Assembly (NCBI GenBank): GCA_050952845.1
Contig: JBMNLP010000001.1
Coordinates: forward strand, 248,001-312,000
Source of the DNA: JAGVSV01 sp050952845
GTDB taxonomy: Bacteria > Bacillota > Clostridia > Christensenellales > Aristaeellaceae
Length of the DNA: 64,000 nucleotides
Direction of reading: 5' to 3'
Below, in pieces: positions 7,994 to 17,640 of the stretch; the first letter of the stretch is position 1, and each line of letters opens with the position of its first letter. The translations under genes were made by a program, and so were the position numbers. The notes beneath the pieces are model-generated. The model was given only the letters and a program-made list of their open reading frames with translations. It searched no databases and was not told where the DNA came from.

Positions 7994-9250
7994 CTATATG
8001 ATCTCATTGCCAATCATTTCGTCGATAAAAACCATCCGTTTTTCCTTGATAGACGTGTTGCCTGCCACACCAATGAGCACTGACCATGCGCCATCCGTTG
8101 AATCCGCTACCTGAGACGGTATTTCAGGTTGCTTATTCAACAGCAACACCTTCAGCATTGTCGAATCGGCACCATCGTGGCTCCCAGCCACTACAGTGGG
8201 TTTTTCATATTTCGTAATATGACCATTATGATCGATATGTCGTATGAATTCCGGTTGTTCTCCGTCGTTCAAGCCACCGCATATGAACATTTGTGCTTCG
8301 ATTCGCCCTTTTGATCCATTCATGCTCAGCTTGTACCCTTCATACATGGCTGCTGCAGTCTCACTATAGCTCATCATCACCCCGTTATCATATTGGACAA
8401 TCAACGACACCGTATCGAAAATATCAATCTCCTCGTCATATACACAGGCGTCCCGGTAGTAAGCATCGTACTTTTCATGATCACGATACATTCCCGACAA
8501 TGCCGGCACATTGATATCGCAATAGTACTCGCAATCATCAGCATGGAGACATTCACGGCATCGTTTTGACCGATAGGGACCGCTTTTCCCATATTTGTTC
8601 AGTTCTCCAAATGCCGCTACCGACACGGGCTTGCTCCCTACAAGCCAGTTTACGCAATCAAAGTGGTGCGTTGCTTTAGTCACAAGCAAGCCACCGCTCT
8701 TCTGCATGCTTCTGTTCCAGCGATGAAAGTAGCTGGCGCCGTGACCATCTTGTGTTGTTGCATTGCCTGTTAGCAGGAACTCAAAATGCACATTGTATAT
8801 TTCCCCCACAACGCCATCTTCTACCAGCCTTTTTAGCAACACAATCGATGGATAATAGCGCATGTTGAAACATTGTTTGATTCGTCTGCCAGTTCGCTTC
8901 TCCGCTTTTCTCAGTTCGACAATCTGTTCGGCAGTGGTTGCCATAGGTTTTTCGCAGAATACATCTACTCCAAATTCTAGTGCTTCTATGCAGTATTTTA
9001 CGTGTACATCATCCCGTGTGGCAACGATAACCATATCCGGTTTGCCAATGTGAAGCATTTGACTAAATGTTTCATATACGGCAACATGACCGCATTGCTC
9101 AGATACATACTTAGCCCTTCCCAAGTTGGTATCAAAAATGCCTATTAACTCATTCTGTTTCATGATATCGCTATCTTGCGTCAGAGGTTTTGCATAGGCT
9201 TCCAACCCACGGCTGCTCGCACCACATAAAGCAATTCTACGCTTTTCCAC
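7994..9250 (-). CDS. Gfo/Idh/MocA-family NAD(P)-dependent oxidoreductase
   Basis: This 418-residue protein has an N-terminal Rossmann fold (RIALCGASSRG...) and the family motif CEKPMA at about residue 98. The Asp/His-containing catalytic helix follows (KATHHFDCVNWLVG). Members oxidise or reduce sugars, inositols or sugar acids at a ring or C-3 hydroxyl using NAD(P). An unusual insert near residues 225-245 carries four cysteines (CRECLHADDCEYYC), suggesting a small metal-binding loop. Translation starts with GTG. The gene sits in a sugar locus between a phosphomannose-isomerase-like enzyme and a LacI regulator, so the substrate is probably derived from the imported glycoside; its identity is unknown. 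Confidence 0.9.
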   Translation of the reverse strand: MEKRRIALCGASSRGLEAYAKPLTQDSDIMKQNELIGIFDTNLGRAKYVSEQCGHVAVYETFSQMLHIGKPDMVIVATRDDVHVKYCIEALEFGVDVFCEKPMATTAEQIVELRKAEKRTGRRIKQCFNMRYYPSIVLLKRLVEDGVVGEIYNVHFEFLLTGNATTQDGHGASYFHRWNRSMQKSGGLLVTKATHHFDCVNWLVGSKPVSVAAFGELNKYGKSGPYRSKRCRECLHADDCEYYCDINVPALSGMYRDHEKYDAYYRDACVYDEEIDIFDTVSLIVQYDNGVMMSYSETAAAMYEGYKLSMNGSKGRIEAQMFICGGLNDGEQPEFIRHIDHNGHITKYEKPTVVAGSHDGADSTMLKVLLLNKQPEIPSQVADSTDGAWSVLIGVAGNTSIKEKRMVFIDEMIGNEII

Positions 9251-9289
9251 TATCTACCGTGCCCCTCTCTTTATAGCCATCCGGTCAAT

Positions 9290-9594
9290 TTAGCTAATCA
9301 TCTTGTTTTCCCTGTTTTTAGTAATGTTCGTTTCGTTAACACTCAGCAGTTCATTAAACACAACTGAGGTCATGCCTCCTGCCAGAAATGATTTTCTATT
9401 GGCAGCAATCTTGATATTGTTCCGATAATAAATAAAATCAATACAGAAGCCAGTGCGCTGCGGAACCCAGCGATTACCACCGGGTTCCATGGCAGCACTT
9501 TTATAAGCATACCGCCTGAACCATCAAACACAATGCTGACAAGCACAAGCCTTATGCCCTGTGCCTGTGTCAGCAGCTTCGCTTTTGTCCGCAT
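9290..9594 (-). pseudogene. N-terminal remnant of an EamA/DMT-family transporter
   Basis: Residues read LTQAQGIRLVLVSIVFDG, then SGGMLIKVLPWNPVVIAGFRSA and a hydrophobic segment. This matches the first two helices of EamA-domain permeases. The frame breaks after about 74 codons near 9370. Continuation in the neighbouring frame down to 9290 looks decayed, and the other eight helices are absent. It is an internal scar in the sugar operon, so the locus has lost or shed a gene between the isomerase-like enzyme and the oxidoreductase. Confidence 0.65.
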
Positions 9595-9614
9595 GATTGG
9601 TTGTCTGTCTGCTA

Positions 9615-11423
9615 TCAGCCCTTCTTCCAGCGTATCATAACGACTTCGGAATAGCAGCCGTTCTCGTTAATCACTTCGTAGTCGCCAAAAGCTGCCGGGA
9701 TGATTGCAGATTGCCATAGATCAAGCGAGGTTTGATACTCAGGATTTTTCTTTGAACGCACAATAACGCGCTTGCCAATAGTCAACGTGATGATGTGGCA
9801 GAATCGGCCTTCCGTGTCGTTGTCATACCATTCGTTGAATCGGAATCTTTCAATTTCGAAAGGCATCTCAGGGACGCTGCTGTATATGTCCTTCTGGTAC
9901 TGCTTCGTCCACTTCTCCACTTTGGGCTTGGCTAACAGATGATCTTTTACCCAGGATGCCCTTCGCCATTTTTCATTGTCAAAGCCGTGCTCAAGGTGCA
10001 TCTTCAAAGGCTTGCCGGTCATCTCTTTCTTGTTGTCGTCCCAGGAGTTTCGGGCAAAGTCATACTGGAAAAAGCTGTATTCCGTTCCTGCAATCGACGG
10101 GCAGGTATCCATTTCCAGTACCATCTGGTTGCCGCCGTGTCCGTGCGCAGTTCCAGGAGGGATAAGATACAGGTCGCCGACATTGCTATCCCAATTGGCA
10201 ATGTATTCTTTCCAGTCTTCAATGACTGAAAGGTTGTTGCTCTCGCGGCACTTGCGCTCGAACGCTTCGAGATCACAATCGTCAAAGTAACCCATCCATG
10301 TATTAGCGCCTTCATAAGCTTCCGCTATGTAATAGGTTTCGTAACGTCCCAGCGGCTCATTAAAATGACGCTTTACATAATCCGTGGAGGGATGGTTGTG
10401 GATTGGCATGGATGTGCGCTCCACAGGTTGAGGCTTCGGGAAATAGCCGTCATCCAGCCACACGTCCATCGGGAACAAGCCTGGGTACGTCTCAGTCAGG
10501 TACTTCCCTAATAAAACTTCCTGATACTGCATCAGATTCATAAAGGGCATCTCGCAGCTTTTACCACCGCCTAAATCCACGATGATCCCAAGCTCCGGCC
10601 CTGCAAGCTCATTCCAGGCATTGCATTCAAGGCCAGGGACATCGAAGAGATCCTTATATCGGTATGCACCCCATGGTCCTGGCTGAAAGATCTTGATTTC
10701 TTTTACAGGATACTTCAAGGTGGTTTGGATGACTTCATCATAAGCTGACCGGGGCATCATTTTCAGGCTGTCCGGAGAATTGGCTTCAATCCAGAAATCC
10801 ATTTTCTGATATAAATATTCTTTTTGCCTGTTAAGCAGGTAATAATCGCAGTAATAATATTCCTTCCAAGAATAATCAGCTTTCGGTGCTGTTTTACCAA
10901 AAGGTATCAGCTTTCCGTCCCACATCTCCCATAACAAAGGCTGCCGGGTTTTATCGAAGTAAAAGACTAAATCCAGCTGATCTTCCAGCAAGGGAACCGC
11001 AGAACCATAGCCATATACAACGCGAATGACATCTGCCTTTGATCCAAGCTGTTCCTTCAGGTTGTCCAGCTTTTTATGATCAAGAATGTCAATGATATGT
11101 CCATCAGCGTTGACATAGCCAAAGCCAGGGTCATTTGTAATAAATGTTTGCTTGTAGGCAGCGATTTCTTCCCGGGATTGAAACATGGACGCGAAGTCTA
11201 TCACCTGGTATTCCGGAAACAAATCGATCACTGCACTCCAGTCAACACCATACCAGCCATCAAATGCAACGACGGGTTGGCGGTTAATCCTTGCAGCTTT
11301 GTTGTTGATGGCTGCCCTAATCTGTTCAGCAACAGCTTCCGTTCCTGAAACAAAAGAGTCCATGCATTGATCAGATACAGCAATTCTATTCTCCGCGTTT
11401 TTACGATCCTCATACAGTGGCAT
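9615..11423 (-). CDS. class I mannose-6-phosphate isomerase-like protein with N-terminal kinase-like domain
   Basis: The start is the ATG at 11423, seven bases after AGGAGG; the frame extends upstream but without a ribosome site. The 602 residues have two parts. Residues about 40-240 look like a uridine-kinase fold (VVAFDGWYGVDW, QLDLVFYFD) without a normal P-loop. Residues about 290-595 are a cupin isomerase with metal ligands in IHNHPSTDY and in PPGTAHGHGGNQMVLEMD. Two-domain phosphomannose-isomerase-like proteins of this size occur in Firmicutes sugar loci. Isomerisation of an aldose (phosphate) to a ketose is the likely job. The exact substrate is uncertain, because the locus lacks an obvious hexokinase. 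Confidence 0.8.
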   Translation of the reverse strand: MPLYEDRKNAENRIAVSDQCMDSFVSGTEAVAEQIRAAINNKAARINRQPVVAFDGWYGVDWSAVIDLFPEYQVIDFASMFQSREEIAAYKQTFITNDPGFGYVNADGHIIDILDHKKLDNLKEQLGSKADVIRVVYGYGSAVPLLEDQLDLVFYFDKTRQPLLWEMWDGKLIPFGKTAPKADYSWKEYYYCDYYLLNRQKEYLYQKMDFWIEANSPDSLKMMPRSAYDEVIQTTLKYPVKEIKIFQPGPWGAYRYKDLFDVPGLECNAWNELAGPELGIIVDLGGGKSCEMPFMNLMQYQEVLLGKYLTETYPGLFPMDVWLDDGYFPKPQPVERTSMPIHNHPSTDYVKRHFNEPLGRYETYYIAEAYEGANTWMGYFDDCDLEAFERKCRESNNLSVIEDWKEYIANWDSNVGDLYLIPPGTAHGHGGNQMVLEMDTCPSIAGTEYSFFQYDFARNSWDDNKKEMTGKPLKMHLEHGFDNEKWRRASWVKDHLLAKPKVEKWTKQYQKDIYSSVPEMPFEIERFRFNEWYDNDTEGRFCHIITLTIGKRVIVRSKKNPEYQTSLDLWQSAIIPAAFGDYEVINENGCYSEVVMIRWKKG

Positions 11424-11521
11424 GATGAACCCTCCTATTGTTTTTGTGGTGATGATTGCTTTTGCGTCCAGAATCTCTTTTTGTTTACAGCGCCTTCTTA
11501 TGTACACTCTATCGAATCATT

Positions 11522-13552
11522 TTACTTGATAACAATTGATTCTCCATATCGCTTCTTTACGGAATGACCTTTGTACAGTACAGTAAATTCATCATCCCCA
11601 AGTTCCACATCAAATTCCTTGTCCCGAATCTTTACACCCATAAGCTTCATGCCTCTGGCTATCTGTTTTTCAGGTGGGTTGACCGTTATGGAACCATCAA
11701 AAGCTACTTTGATGCCAAACGCACCAAATATAATCGCCTGCGCACCTGCAACCCCGCCAATGGTACATTGAAGCGGCGTATCTGTCCGGTACTCAATAGC
11801 ATTGGCTGCAAAGGAATCGCCCCAATAGGGCACACGTTCTCCCCACCACAGTGTCCGATGCAGAAGGTCGTTGGCACGATCAGCATAGCCCATATTATAA
11901 AGTTGTTCTACAATAATTGGTACAAATACGCTACAGATTCCACCGCCGCCATTGTCGATATCCACCTGATCATAGGCTACATCTTGCTTAGACATGCTAT
12001 GTAGGCCAAATTCCGAAAGAAATTCTCGTTCATTCAGATGACCCAGCAATCCTTCCAGCATATCCTGGTCAAGCACAGGATTATCGATCAGTTTGAACAT
12101 TTGTACGGTATAACGATAATCTGCCTTCCCTTCAGAAATAAAACGGAACCATCCGGCGTTCTCATCCCATAACTGCTCACGTAAAAGCTTTTTCAATGCG
12201 TCAGCCCGTTCGAGTAACATTTCACAGGGCTGACCTGCCACTACGCTCAATTCATAAGCGCGCGTATAGCACAAATAATTCCGGGCATTCAAATCCGGCA
12301 GAATGCCATGATAGGGAATGCCTCTGCGCAATTCAAGGTGGTGCTCACCATCTACGCCGTAATCATACAGCTCATATTCATGGTTAGGTCGATCCGTTAA
12401 AAGCGCTTCATGGATTACCCGCTCCAAAACGGTCATCCCTCGAACAGTTTCCTGCAGGAAATTTTTATCTCCTGTATGTTTTATATAGTAATAAATAAGC
12501 GAGATGATCTTTTCCTGGTTCACCGGATACCAAGGGCCAAACGGTTGGCCATGGACAGGCATGAAGGCAAACGAACGCGATAGATCACACCGCAAAAATT
12601 GCTTAATTTCTGCTTTATGGGTTTGCTGATCTACCAGTGGATGGATTTTCCAACCGCCATAATAATCCCACAGATAGACGCACACACAGCCACCGTTAAT
12701 GCTGCCATTGCTCATATAGGGATTGAGAACGAAGTCTTCCACATGCCAAGTGTTCGTTATATAATGAACAAGCGAACGATTATAATATTTAATCAGCCGC
12801 TCATCCTCGCAGAAGAACGACGGTAAACAACTGAATAATCTGTCTGTCGCTTCTTTTAGCCATTCAGAAGCAGAAGCAAGTATCTGTTCCGGGTCAGACA
12901 GCAGCTTCTTTGCCTCGCTTAGCGCCTGTTCTGCCGGGCCCATGCTTATGCCCAGAAAAAACGTACTCTCAGCGCCAGGCTTCAACTCAACAGTGGTTTC
13001 CCAAAAACCAGCCAGAGAAAAATAGCGCAAGCCGGGCAAAGAACAGGATACACGCCAAGCTTTGTCATTGTTTATTAAGCACACCTGGTGCTTTTCTACA
13101 CGCAAGTCACCCGCTTTAACCCCAATCGGTTTATCAAATTGCCAATCATGAGAGTAATCCAGTCCTCCGGCGATACGGATTTGTACGGGTATGTTTTGGT
13201 GGTTTGACGTCATATTATCAATGTTGACCTTCAGTATGGCAGAGCGCATATCCGCTCCCAAAACCGTCACAGCGGATATTTCGGCATCACTAATGGATCC
13301 CTGCCTATAAATGGCGTTTGGCAGCCATACAAAAGAGGCCGCTCGCACCCTTTCGCCCATGAAGCGGATATCCAGTTGAAAGTTCGAGCTCACATAGGGA
13401 GGAGCATATAATCCAGAAACAGCGCATACCGACTTGTAAGGCGTACCAATCGCCATACAACCGTTAACAATCCCTAAATCCTTGTCTTCCAGAATGTTCT
13501 GCCGGCTATCAAAAACAAACGGACTGGAAAAATCATACCCGAGATAGTTCAT
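11522..13552 (-). CDS. (alpha/alpha)6-barrel glycoside hydrolase, family not assigned
   Basis: This 676-residue cytoplasmic protein has no signal peptide. An N-terminal beta-sandwich (about 1-210) is followed by an (alpha/alpha)6 toroid (about 225-600) and a short C-terminal beta segment. Motifs include NTWHVEDFVLNPYM, LWDYYGGWKIHP, YDYGVDGEHHLE and QVDIDNGGGGICS. The architecture resembles GH63, GH37, GH78 and GH94/65-type enzymes, but I cannot place the family from memory. It follows the binding-protein gene, so it presumably cleaves or phosphorolyses the imported oligosaccharide inside the cell. The ATG at 13552 follows AAAGGTGG at a rather long spacing. Confidence 0.75.
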   Translation of the reverse strand: MNYLGYDFSSPFVFDSRQNILEDKDLGIVNGCMAIGTPYKSVCAVSGLYAPPYVSSNFQLDIRFMGERVRAASFVWLPNAIYRQGSISDAEISAVTVLGADMRSAILKVNIDNMTSNHQNIPVQIRIAGGLDYSHDWQFDKPIGVKAGDLRVEKHQVCLINNDKAWRVSCSLPGLRYFSLAGFWETTVELKPGAESTFFLGISMGPAEQALSEAKKLLSDPEQILASASEWLKEATDRLFSCLPSFFCEDERLIKYYNRSLVHYITNTWHVEDFVLNPYMSNGSINGGCVCVYLWDYYGGWKIHPLVDQQTHKAEIKQFLRCDLSRSFAFMPVHGQPFGPWYPVNQEKIISLIYYYIKHTGDKNFLQETVRGMTVLERVIHEALLTDRPNHEYELYDYGVDGEHHLELRRGIPYHGILPDLNARNYLCYTRAYELSVVAGQPCEMLLERADALKKLLREQLWDENAGWFRFISEGKADYRYTVQMFKLIDNPVLDQDMLEGLLGHLNEREFLSEFGLHSMSKQDVAYDQVDIDNGGGGICSVFVPIIVEQLYNMGYADRANDLLHRTLWWGERVPYWGDSFAANAIEYRTDTPLQCTIGGVAGAQAIIFGAFGIKVAFDGSITVNPPEKQIARGMKLMGVKIRDKEFDVELGDDEFTVLYKGHSVKKRYGESIVIK

Positions 13553-13663
13553 ATTTATTTAATCCACCTTTCTGTGATAAGCATCGACGAGGCTATACAT
13601 CCATCGCATTGATGACAGCATCATATAAAGCACTATTAGGATTGGCACACAACAGAATCCATC

Positions 13664-13673
13664 GAATCGATTC
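13664..13673. promoter_or_regulatory. candidate LacI-type operator palindrome
   Basis: GAATCGATTC is a perfect 10-base palindrome with a central CG. It lies about 110 bases upstream of the glycosidase gene in the gap between it and the binding-protein gene. LacI/GalR regulators favour such sites and the locus encodes one. Confidence 0.3.
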
Positions 13674-13790
13674 TGTCAATTAACCAGCCTCTGCCATCCC
13701 TGAAACTCATCAGGAGATGGAGATATCACATATATCAAAATCTTCCCTAAAAACTGCTATAGACTTCACACTCATAAATTCATGCATTTA

Positions 13791-13821
13791 GGGCGGCGAA
13801 ACCTTTAAGGCTTCGCCGCCC
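13791..13821 (-). terminator. strong GC hairpin after the binding-protein gene
   Basis: GGGCGGCGAA (13791-13800) pairs perfectly with TTCGCCGCCC (13812-13821) across an 11-base loop, 14 bases beyond the binding-protein stop. No U-tract follows on the minus strand. It may be a leaky terminator or a 3' stabiliser that keeps binding-protein mRNA higher than that of downstream genes. Confidence 0.5.
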
Positions 13822-13834
13822 CGTAGTATTGGCA

Positions 13835-15268
13835 TCAGTCGGCTAAAGCACGGTATGTTTCATAGTATCCGGTGACAACTTCAAGTGCCGTATCACAGCC
13901 CAGATTCTTACATTCCTCAACATAAGTATCCCATTCGTCAAAAGATACGTCACCAGTGATAAACCCTTCCCTCATTTCGGCAACATAATCGCTAAGACCT
14001 TCCGTGGCATCAGTAATCGTCTGCATTCCTTCTGCGGTGGCACTGAGCACAGGCGCGTAAACCACCAACGGATTGTTTTTAGCAAAATGGTCTTTCATCA
14101 CCGGCTCATCTGAGCTTTCAAAGTAGTTAATCATATTAATCGGCCAGAAAAAGAACGGAAGCTCAGGATAATCCGGATCCTCCAGTTGCACAATTTGCAG
14201 ATCGGTACACTCCTGTCCAAAAAACCAGTCGATTAATTTAGCTGCCTCCGCCTTCACCTCGGACTTGTTTGAAATACCAAATCCAAAGTCCATCCAGGCT
14301 GAAGTGGAGAGCAGGATCTCGTTTTTGCCTGTCAACGGGTTCTCGGGTTGTGTTGCTACCCACCACTGAACATTTTCGTAGCCATTTTGACGGGCATACA
14401 GGGTAGCCTCATAGCAGCGGTTAAAATTCTGCTGATAGGTGGCAAAGCACTTGTCTGTACACAAGCCTTGATCCCACCACATGGTATAATCCGCAGACTG
14501 ATAACCCTGATAGAGCAACCCTTCCTCGTACAGCCTGTTCACCCACTGAAGCATAGCCTTATAGTTCTCACTGGTGGGCAGATATACGATCTCGTCCATT
14601 TTTCCGGAAACTACGCCGCAGTTGTTGCCTAAATTGCAGATACCAAAGCATTGAGGAAGGAAAGTCGTTGCTCCATTCGGCCCAAAGATCATGATAATCG
14701 TCATGTCAGGGTAAGCCTCTTTCACAGCTTTGAAGGTCTCATACCATCCTTCCATCGTAGTCGGCTCGGTTAAACCCATTTCATCCAGTACATCCTTGCG
14801 GTAGGATATTGAACCCTGCGCTGCTTTATACAGCTCTGCGTATTTGGGGACATAATAGAGTTCCCCATCCGAGGCAGAATTTGCTTTGATGCTGTCATCT
14901 GCATCCATAAGCGCCTTGAAATTGGGCATATGCTCCAACAAGCTGCCGATGGGAGTGAAAAGTTCTTCTCCATAGAGATTGAATGTTCCCTTTGTTGCCC
15001 AAAAAATATCTGCCATATCCCCGGATGCGATCATCGTGTTAATCTTTTCTTCGGCAACTTCTGAACTGAAAGCGTTGAGCGTAATCTCTATGCCTAACTC
15101 TTTCGCAATATCGCCGAACATTTGAACACCCTTCTCATACAGATCCTCCGGATGCAGTTGCAGCGAAACCGTCACCGGCGTGAGCGTATTTTCCGCACAA
15201 GCCGCAAGGCCTGAGAACAGGCCTACCACCAGAAGCAAGGTGAAAACACAACACAACAGCTTTTTCAT
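13835..15268 (-). CDS. carbohydrate ABC transporter substrate-binding lipoprotein
   Basis: This 477-residue protein starts at the ATG at 15268, seven bases after AGGAGG. The signal peptide ends in a lipobox (LAAC, Cys24), so the mature protein is a membrane-anchored lipoprotein. The rest is a family-1-type bilobal sugar-binding protein, with blocks such as KINTMIASGDMADIFWATKG and LGLTEPTT-like text. Its closest style is that of LplA/YtcQ-type proteins that work with LplB/LplC permeases. The two permease genes lie immediately upstream and the glycosidase downstream. The ligand is probably an oligosaccharide. No ATPase is encoded in the locus, so a shared MsmK-type ATPase elsewhere is likely. 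Confidence 0.9.
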   Translation of the reverse strand: MKKLLCCVFTLLLVVGLFSGLAACAENTLTPVTVSLQLHPEDLYEKGVQMFGDIAKELGIEITLNAFSSEVAEEKINTMIASGDMADIFWATKGTFNLYGEELFTPIGSLLEHMPNFKALMDADDSIKANSASDGELYYVPKYAELYKAAQGSISYRKDVLDEMGLTEPTTMEGWYETFKAVKEAYPDMTIIMIFGPNGATTFLPQCFGICNLGNNCGVVSGKMDEIVYLPTSENYKAMLQWVNRLYEEGLLYQGYQSADYTMWWDQGLCTDKCFATYQQNFNRCYEATLYARQNGYENVQWWVATQPENPLTGKNEILLSTSAWMDFGFGISNKSEVKAEAAKLIDWFFGQECTDLQIVQLEDPDYPELPFFFWPINMINYFESSDEPVMKDHFAKNNPLVVYAPVLSATAEGMQTITDATEGLSDYVAEMREGFITGDVSFDEWDTYVEECKNLGCDTALEVVTGYYETYRALAD

Positions 15269-15459
15269 TTTTATTCCTCCTAACCAATTTTCGTTCATCT
15301 ATTATTTGTAAAGGATCGAATCGCTGTCCATCAAGTCTGCCGAAACCTACGGACATTTCCTGCCGGATTCTTGTGCAATCAGTATGTTTTCGCATCGGCA
15401 GCACGAAAACAACACTGCTTCTTCCGAAACCGGCACGCTTCGCGCCTTCACAATAAAGA

Positions 15460-16356
15460 TCATCCTTTGATTGCTCCAATCATCATGCCCTTGACAAAAT
15501 ACTTTTGTAAAAAGGGATAAGCAATGAGTATAGGGAGCGTAGCAACCACCAACGCGCAGGATCTGACCTGCACCGTGCTAAAGGTTTCCTTGGTAAAATC
15601 CATATTCGTCTCACGGTATGTTTCCATCGAAGCGGAAGCTAAAAGATCACGCAGATAAATCTGAAGCGTATATTTTTGAGGGTCGCTCAAATACAGCAGC
15701 GGCCCAAAATAATCATTCCATGCACCAACCGCTCGGTAGAGAATCAACACTGCTACAATGGGCATACTAAGCGGTATGATAATCCGCAGGAATATTTGCA
15801 CCTCATTGGCTCCGTCAATGTAACTGGCATCAAATAGATCATCCGGAAGTTCCCGGATAAATGTTCGGGCTAATATCAGATGATAGGAGCTCACTGCGCC
15901 CGGAATGATCATTGCCCAAAAGGTATTCAAAAGCCCTGCCGAACGAACTACCAGATAACTGGGAATCAATCCGCCACTAAAATACATGGTGATCAGAACA
16001 AATTTCATGATGACGTTTGAATAGCGCGTAAAGTCTCCCCGCATCGCCAGAGGATATGCCATCATCATCTCACAGGTAACACCAACCATGACGTGTAGAA
16101 GAGCATAAATGATTGTATTCAGATAACTACGCATAAATTCTATGTCTTTTAAAACCTTTGTATATGCGCTCGTATCCCAACCCACTGGAAACAAATAAAC
16201 TTCGCCTCTGGATAACGCGCCGGAGCTCGATACGGAGGTTGCCGCCAAATAAAGGAAAGGATACACAGTAATAAACGCCATCAAGCACAGCAGGAAAACA
16301 TTGATGTTTCCAAGAACACTACCTTTCCGCTTTGCCACAATTCTCGTTCCTTTCAA
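15460..16356 (-). CDS. carbohydrate ABC transporter permease, LplC/YtcP type
   Basis: This 298-residue protein has six predicted membrane helices and the EAA loop FDASYIDGANEVQIFLRIIIP, the contact for the ATPase. It ends in the typical FVKGMMIGAIKG tail. Translation starts with TTG at 16356, ten bases after GGAGG, and the start overlaps the stop of the partner permease by four bases (TTGA). The binding-protein gene follows after about 190 bases. Together they form the membrane part of a type I sugar importer. Confidence 0.92.
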   Translation of the reverse strand: MKGTRIVAKRKGSVLGNINVFLLCLMAFITVYPFLYLAATSVSSSGALSRGEVYLFPVGWDTSAYTKVLKDIEFMRSYLNTIIYALLHVMVGVTCEMMMAYPLAMRGDFTRYSNVIMKFVLITMYFSGGLIPSYLVVRSAGLLNTFWAMIIPGAVSSYHLILARTFIRELPDDLFDASYIDGANEVQIFLRIIIPLSMPIVAVLILYRAVGAWNDYFGPLLYLSDPQKYTLQIYLRDLLASASMETYRETNMDFTKETFSTVQVRSCALVVATLPILIAYPFLQKYFVKGMMIGAIKG

Positions 16357-17306
16357 AACAAACTAACCTCCGTAATCCGTCTGGATACATAATTAGCGCT
16401 CGTAAGCAAAATGATGTTGACTAAAGACTGGGAGATTCCAATTGCCGTAGTATAGCTGAACTCTGGATAGCCACCGCCGCTGGCAAGAATGCCTCGTTTA
16501 TATACATAGGTAGCAATGGTTTCCGACACCCTGAGATTAGTCGGTTTCTGAAGCAACAAGGCTTTTTCCGTTCCTCCACCCAACATGCCGCCAATTTCCA
16601 GGATCAGCATAATCATAATGGTACCGCGTATACAGGGAAGCGTAATATGCCAGATTCGCTGACCTGCGTTTGCTCCGTCAATCATGGCACTTTCATACAA
16701 TCCGGGATCAATTCCCAAAATTGCCGCCAGATAGATGATCGAACTCCAGCCAAAACCACTCCATATCCCGGACGCAACATAAATCGAACGATAATATTGA
16801 GGCTTTGTTAGAAAATCGATGGGAGTACCACCCAAAGTTGCAATGAGCCGATTGATTACGCCATCATTGATGTGAAACAGCATGGTGATTAAGTTGACCG
16901 TAATGACCGTTGATATGAAATGCGGAAGAAAGCTCACCGTCTGTACGGCCTTTCTAAATTTTGTACCCCGTACTTCCGATAACATGATGGCAAACAACAC
17001 CGGCACTGGAAAGCCGAAAAGCAAGCCGTACACGTTTACCATGAGTGTATTGAGAACATACGTCAAACTGTTTCTAGCAGTAAAGAATTTTATAAAATGC
17101 TTCAAACCCACCCACTCGCTGCCCAGAAATCCTTTTGTAAGTCGATATTCCTGAAAGGCGATCGAAATACCAAACATGGGTAAGTATCTGAATACCAGAT
17201 ACACTAAAAGACCAGGTATCATCAGCATGAAATAGAATCGGTAACGCTTCATGTCTTTTACAAAAGAGTGCCTTTTCTTCGCTTCGCTCTTACGCAATCC
17301 CGTCAA
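16353..17306 (-). CDS. carbohydrate ABC transporter permease, LplB type
   Basis: This 317-residue protein has six membrane helices, the long cytoplasmic N-terminus usual for LplB, and an EAA loop (YESAMIDGANAGQRIWHITLP). The start is TTG at 17306, six bases after GAGGTG; no ATG lies in a better position. It is the first gene of the sugar operon. A promoter with a perfect -35 box is visible at 17399-17427. It pairs with the LplC-type permease encoded immediately downstream. Confidence 0.92.
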   Translation of the reverse strand: MTGLRKSEAKKRHSFVKDMKRYRFYFMLMIPGLLVYLVFRYLPMFGISIAFQEYRLTKGFLGSEWVGLKHFIKFFTARNSLTYVLNTLMVNVYGLLFGFPVPVLFAIMLSEVRGTKFRKAVQTVSFLPHFISTVITVNLITMLFHINDGVINRLIATLGGTPIDFLTKPQYYRSIYVASGIWSGFGWSSIIYLAAILGIDPGLYESAMIDGANAGQRIWHITLPCIRGTIMIMLILEIGGMLGGGTEKALLLQKPTNLRVSETIATYVYKRGILASGGGYPEFSYTTAIGISQSLVNIILLTSANYVSRRITEVSLF

Positions 17307-17398
17307 ATTTCACACCTCACATCCGAGTTTCCTACAAGATGGAACATTTTAGTCTGTCGTTTTATAGACATATCATCATCACCTAAATTCCCGTTTTT

Positions 17399-17427
17399 TA
17401 TGTAACGTGTTCAGGGTTGAATGTCAA
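17399..17427 (-). promoter_or_regulatory. sigma-A-type promoter of the sugar operon
   Basis: On the minus strand TTGACA (17427-17422) is followed after exactly 17 bases by TACATA (17404-17399). Transcription would start near 17392, about 86 bases before the TTG start of the first permease. The match and position make this the best candidate for the operon promoter. Confidence 0.6.
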
Positions 17428-17640
17428 ATGCCTCAAGGATCAATCGTTGTTTTTCGTTGCTTCACTCCGTTTCAACTGATATTTACCGCTGTAATGTTAA
17501 GATGCCAGAAAAACCTACATACTTCATTTCTATCATGCTTGGCATGGGTTCACGGCATAGATGCGTTCCCAGTGGAAACAGTGTTTGAAAACGAGAGGAT
17601 GTGTCCATGTCTGTTGCTCCCTTGCCTGCTAAATTAAATC

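Noticed and set aside
13791..13821. Plain rho-independent terminator ending the first sugar operon after the binding protein
   Set aside because: There is no U-tract on the minus strand and the next gene has no separate clear promoter, so full termination is unlikely.
17407..17637. Small plus-strand open frame upstream of the sugar operon
   Set aside because: It overlaps the operon promoter, has no ribosome site and its composition does not look coding.
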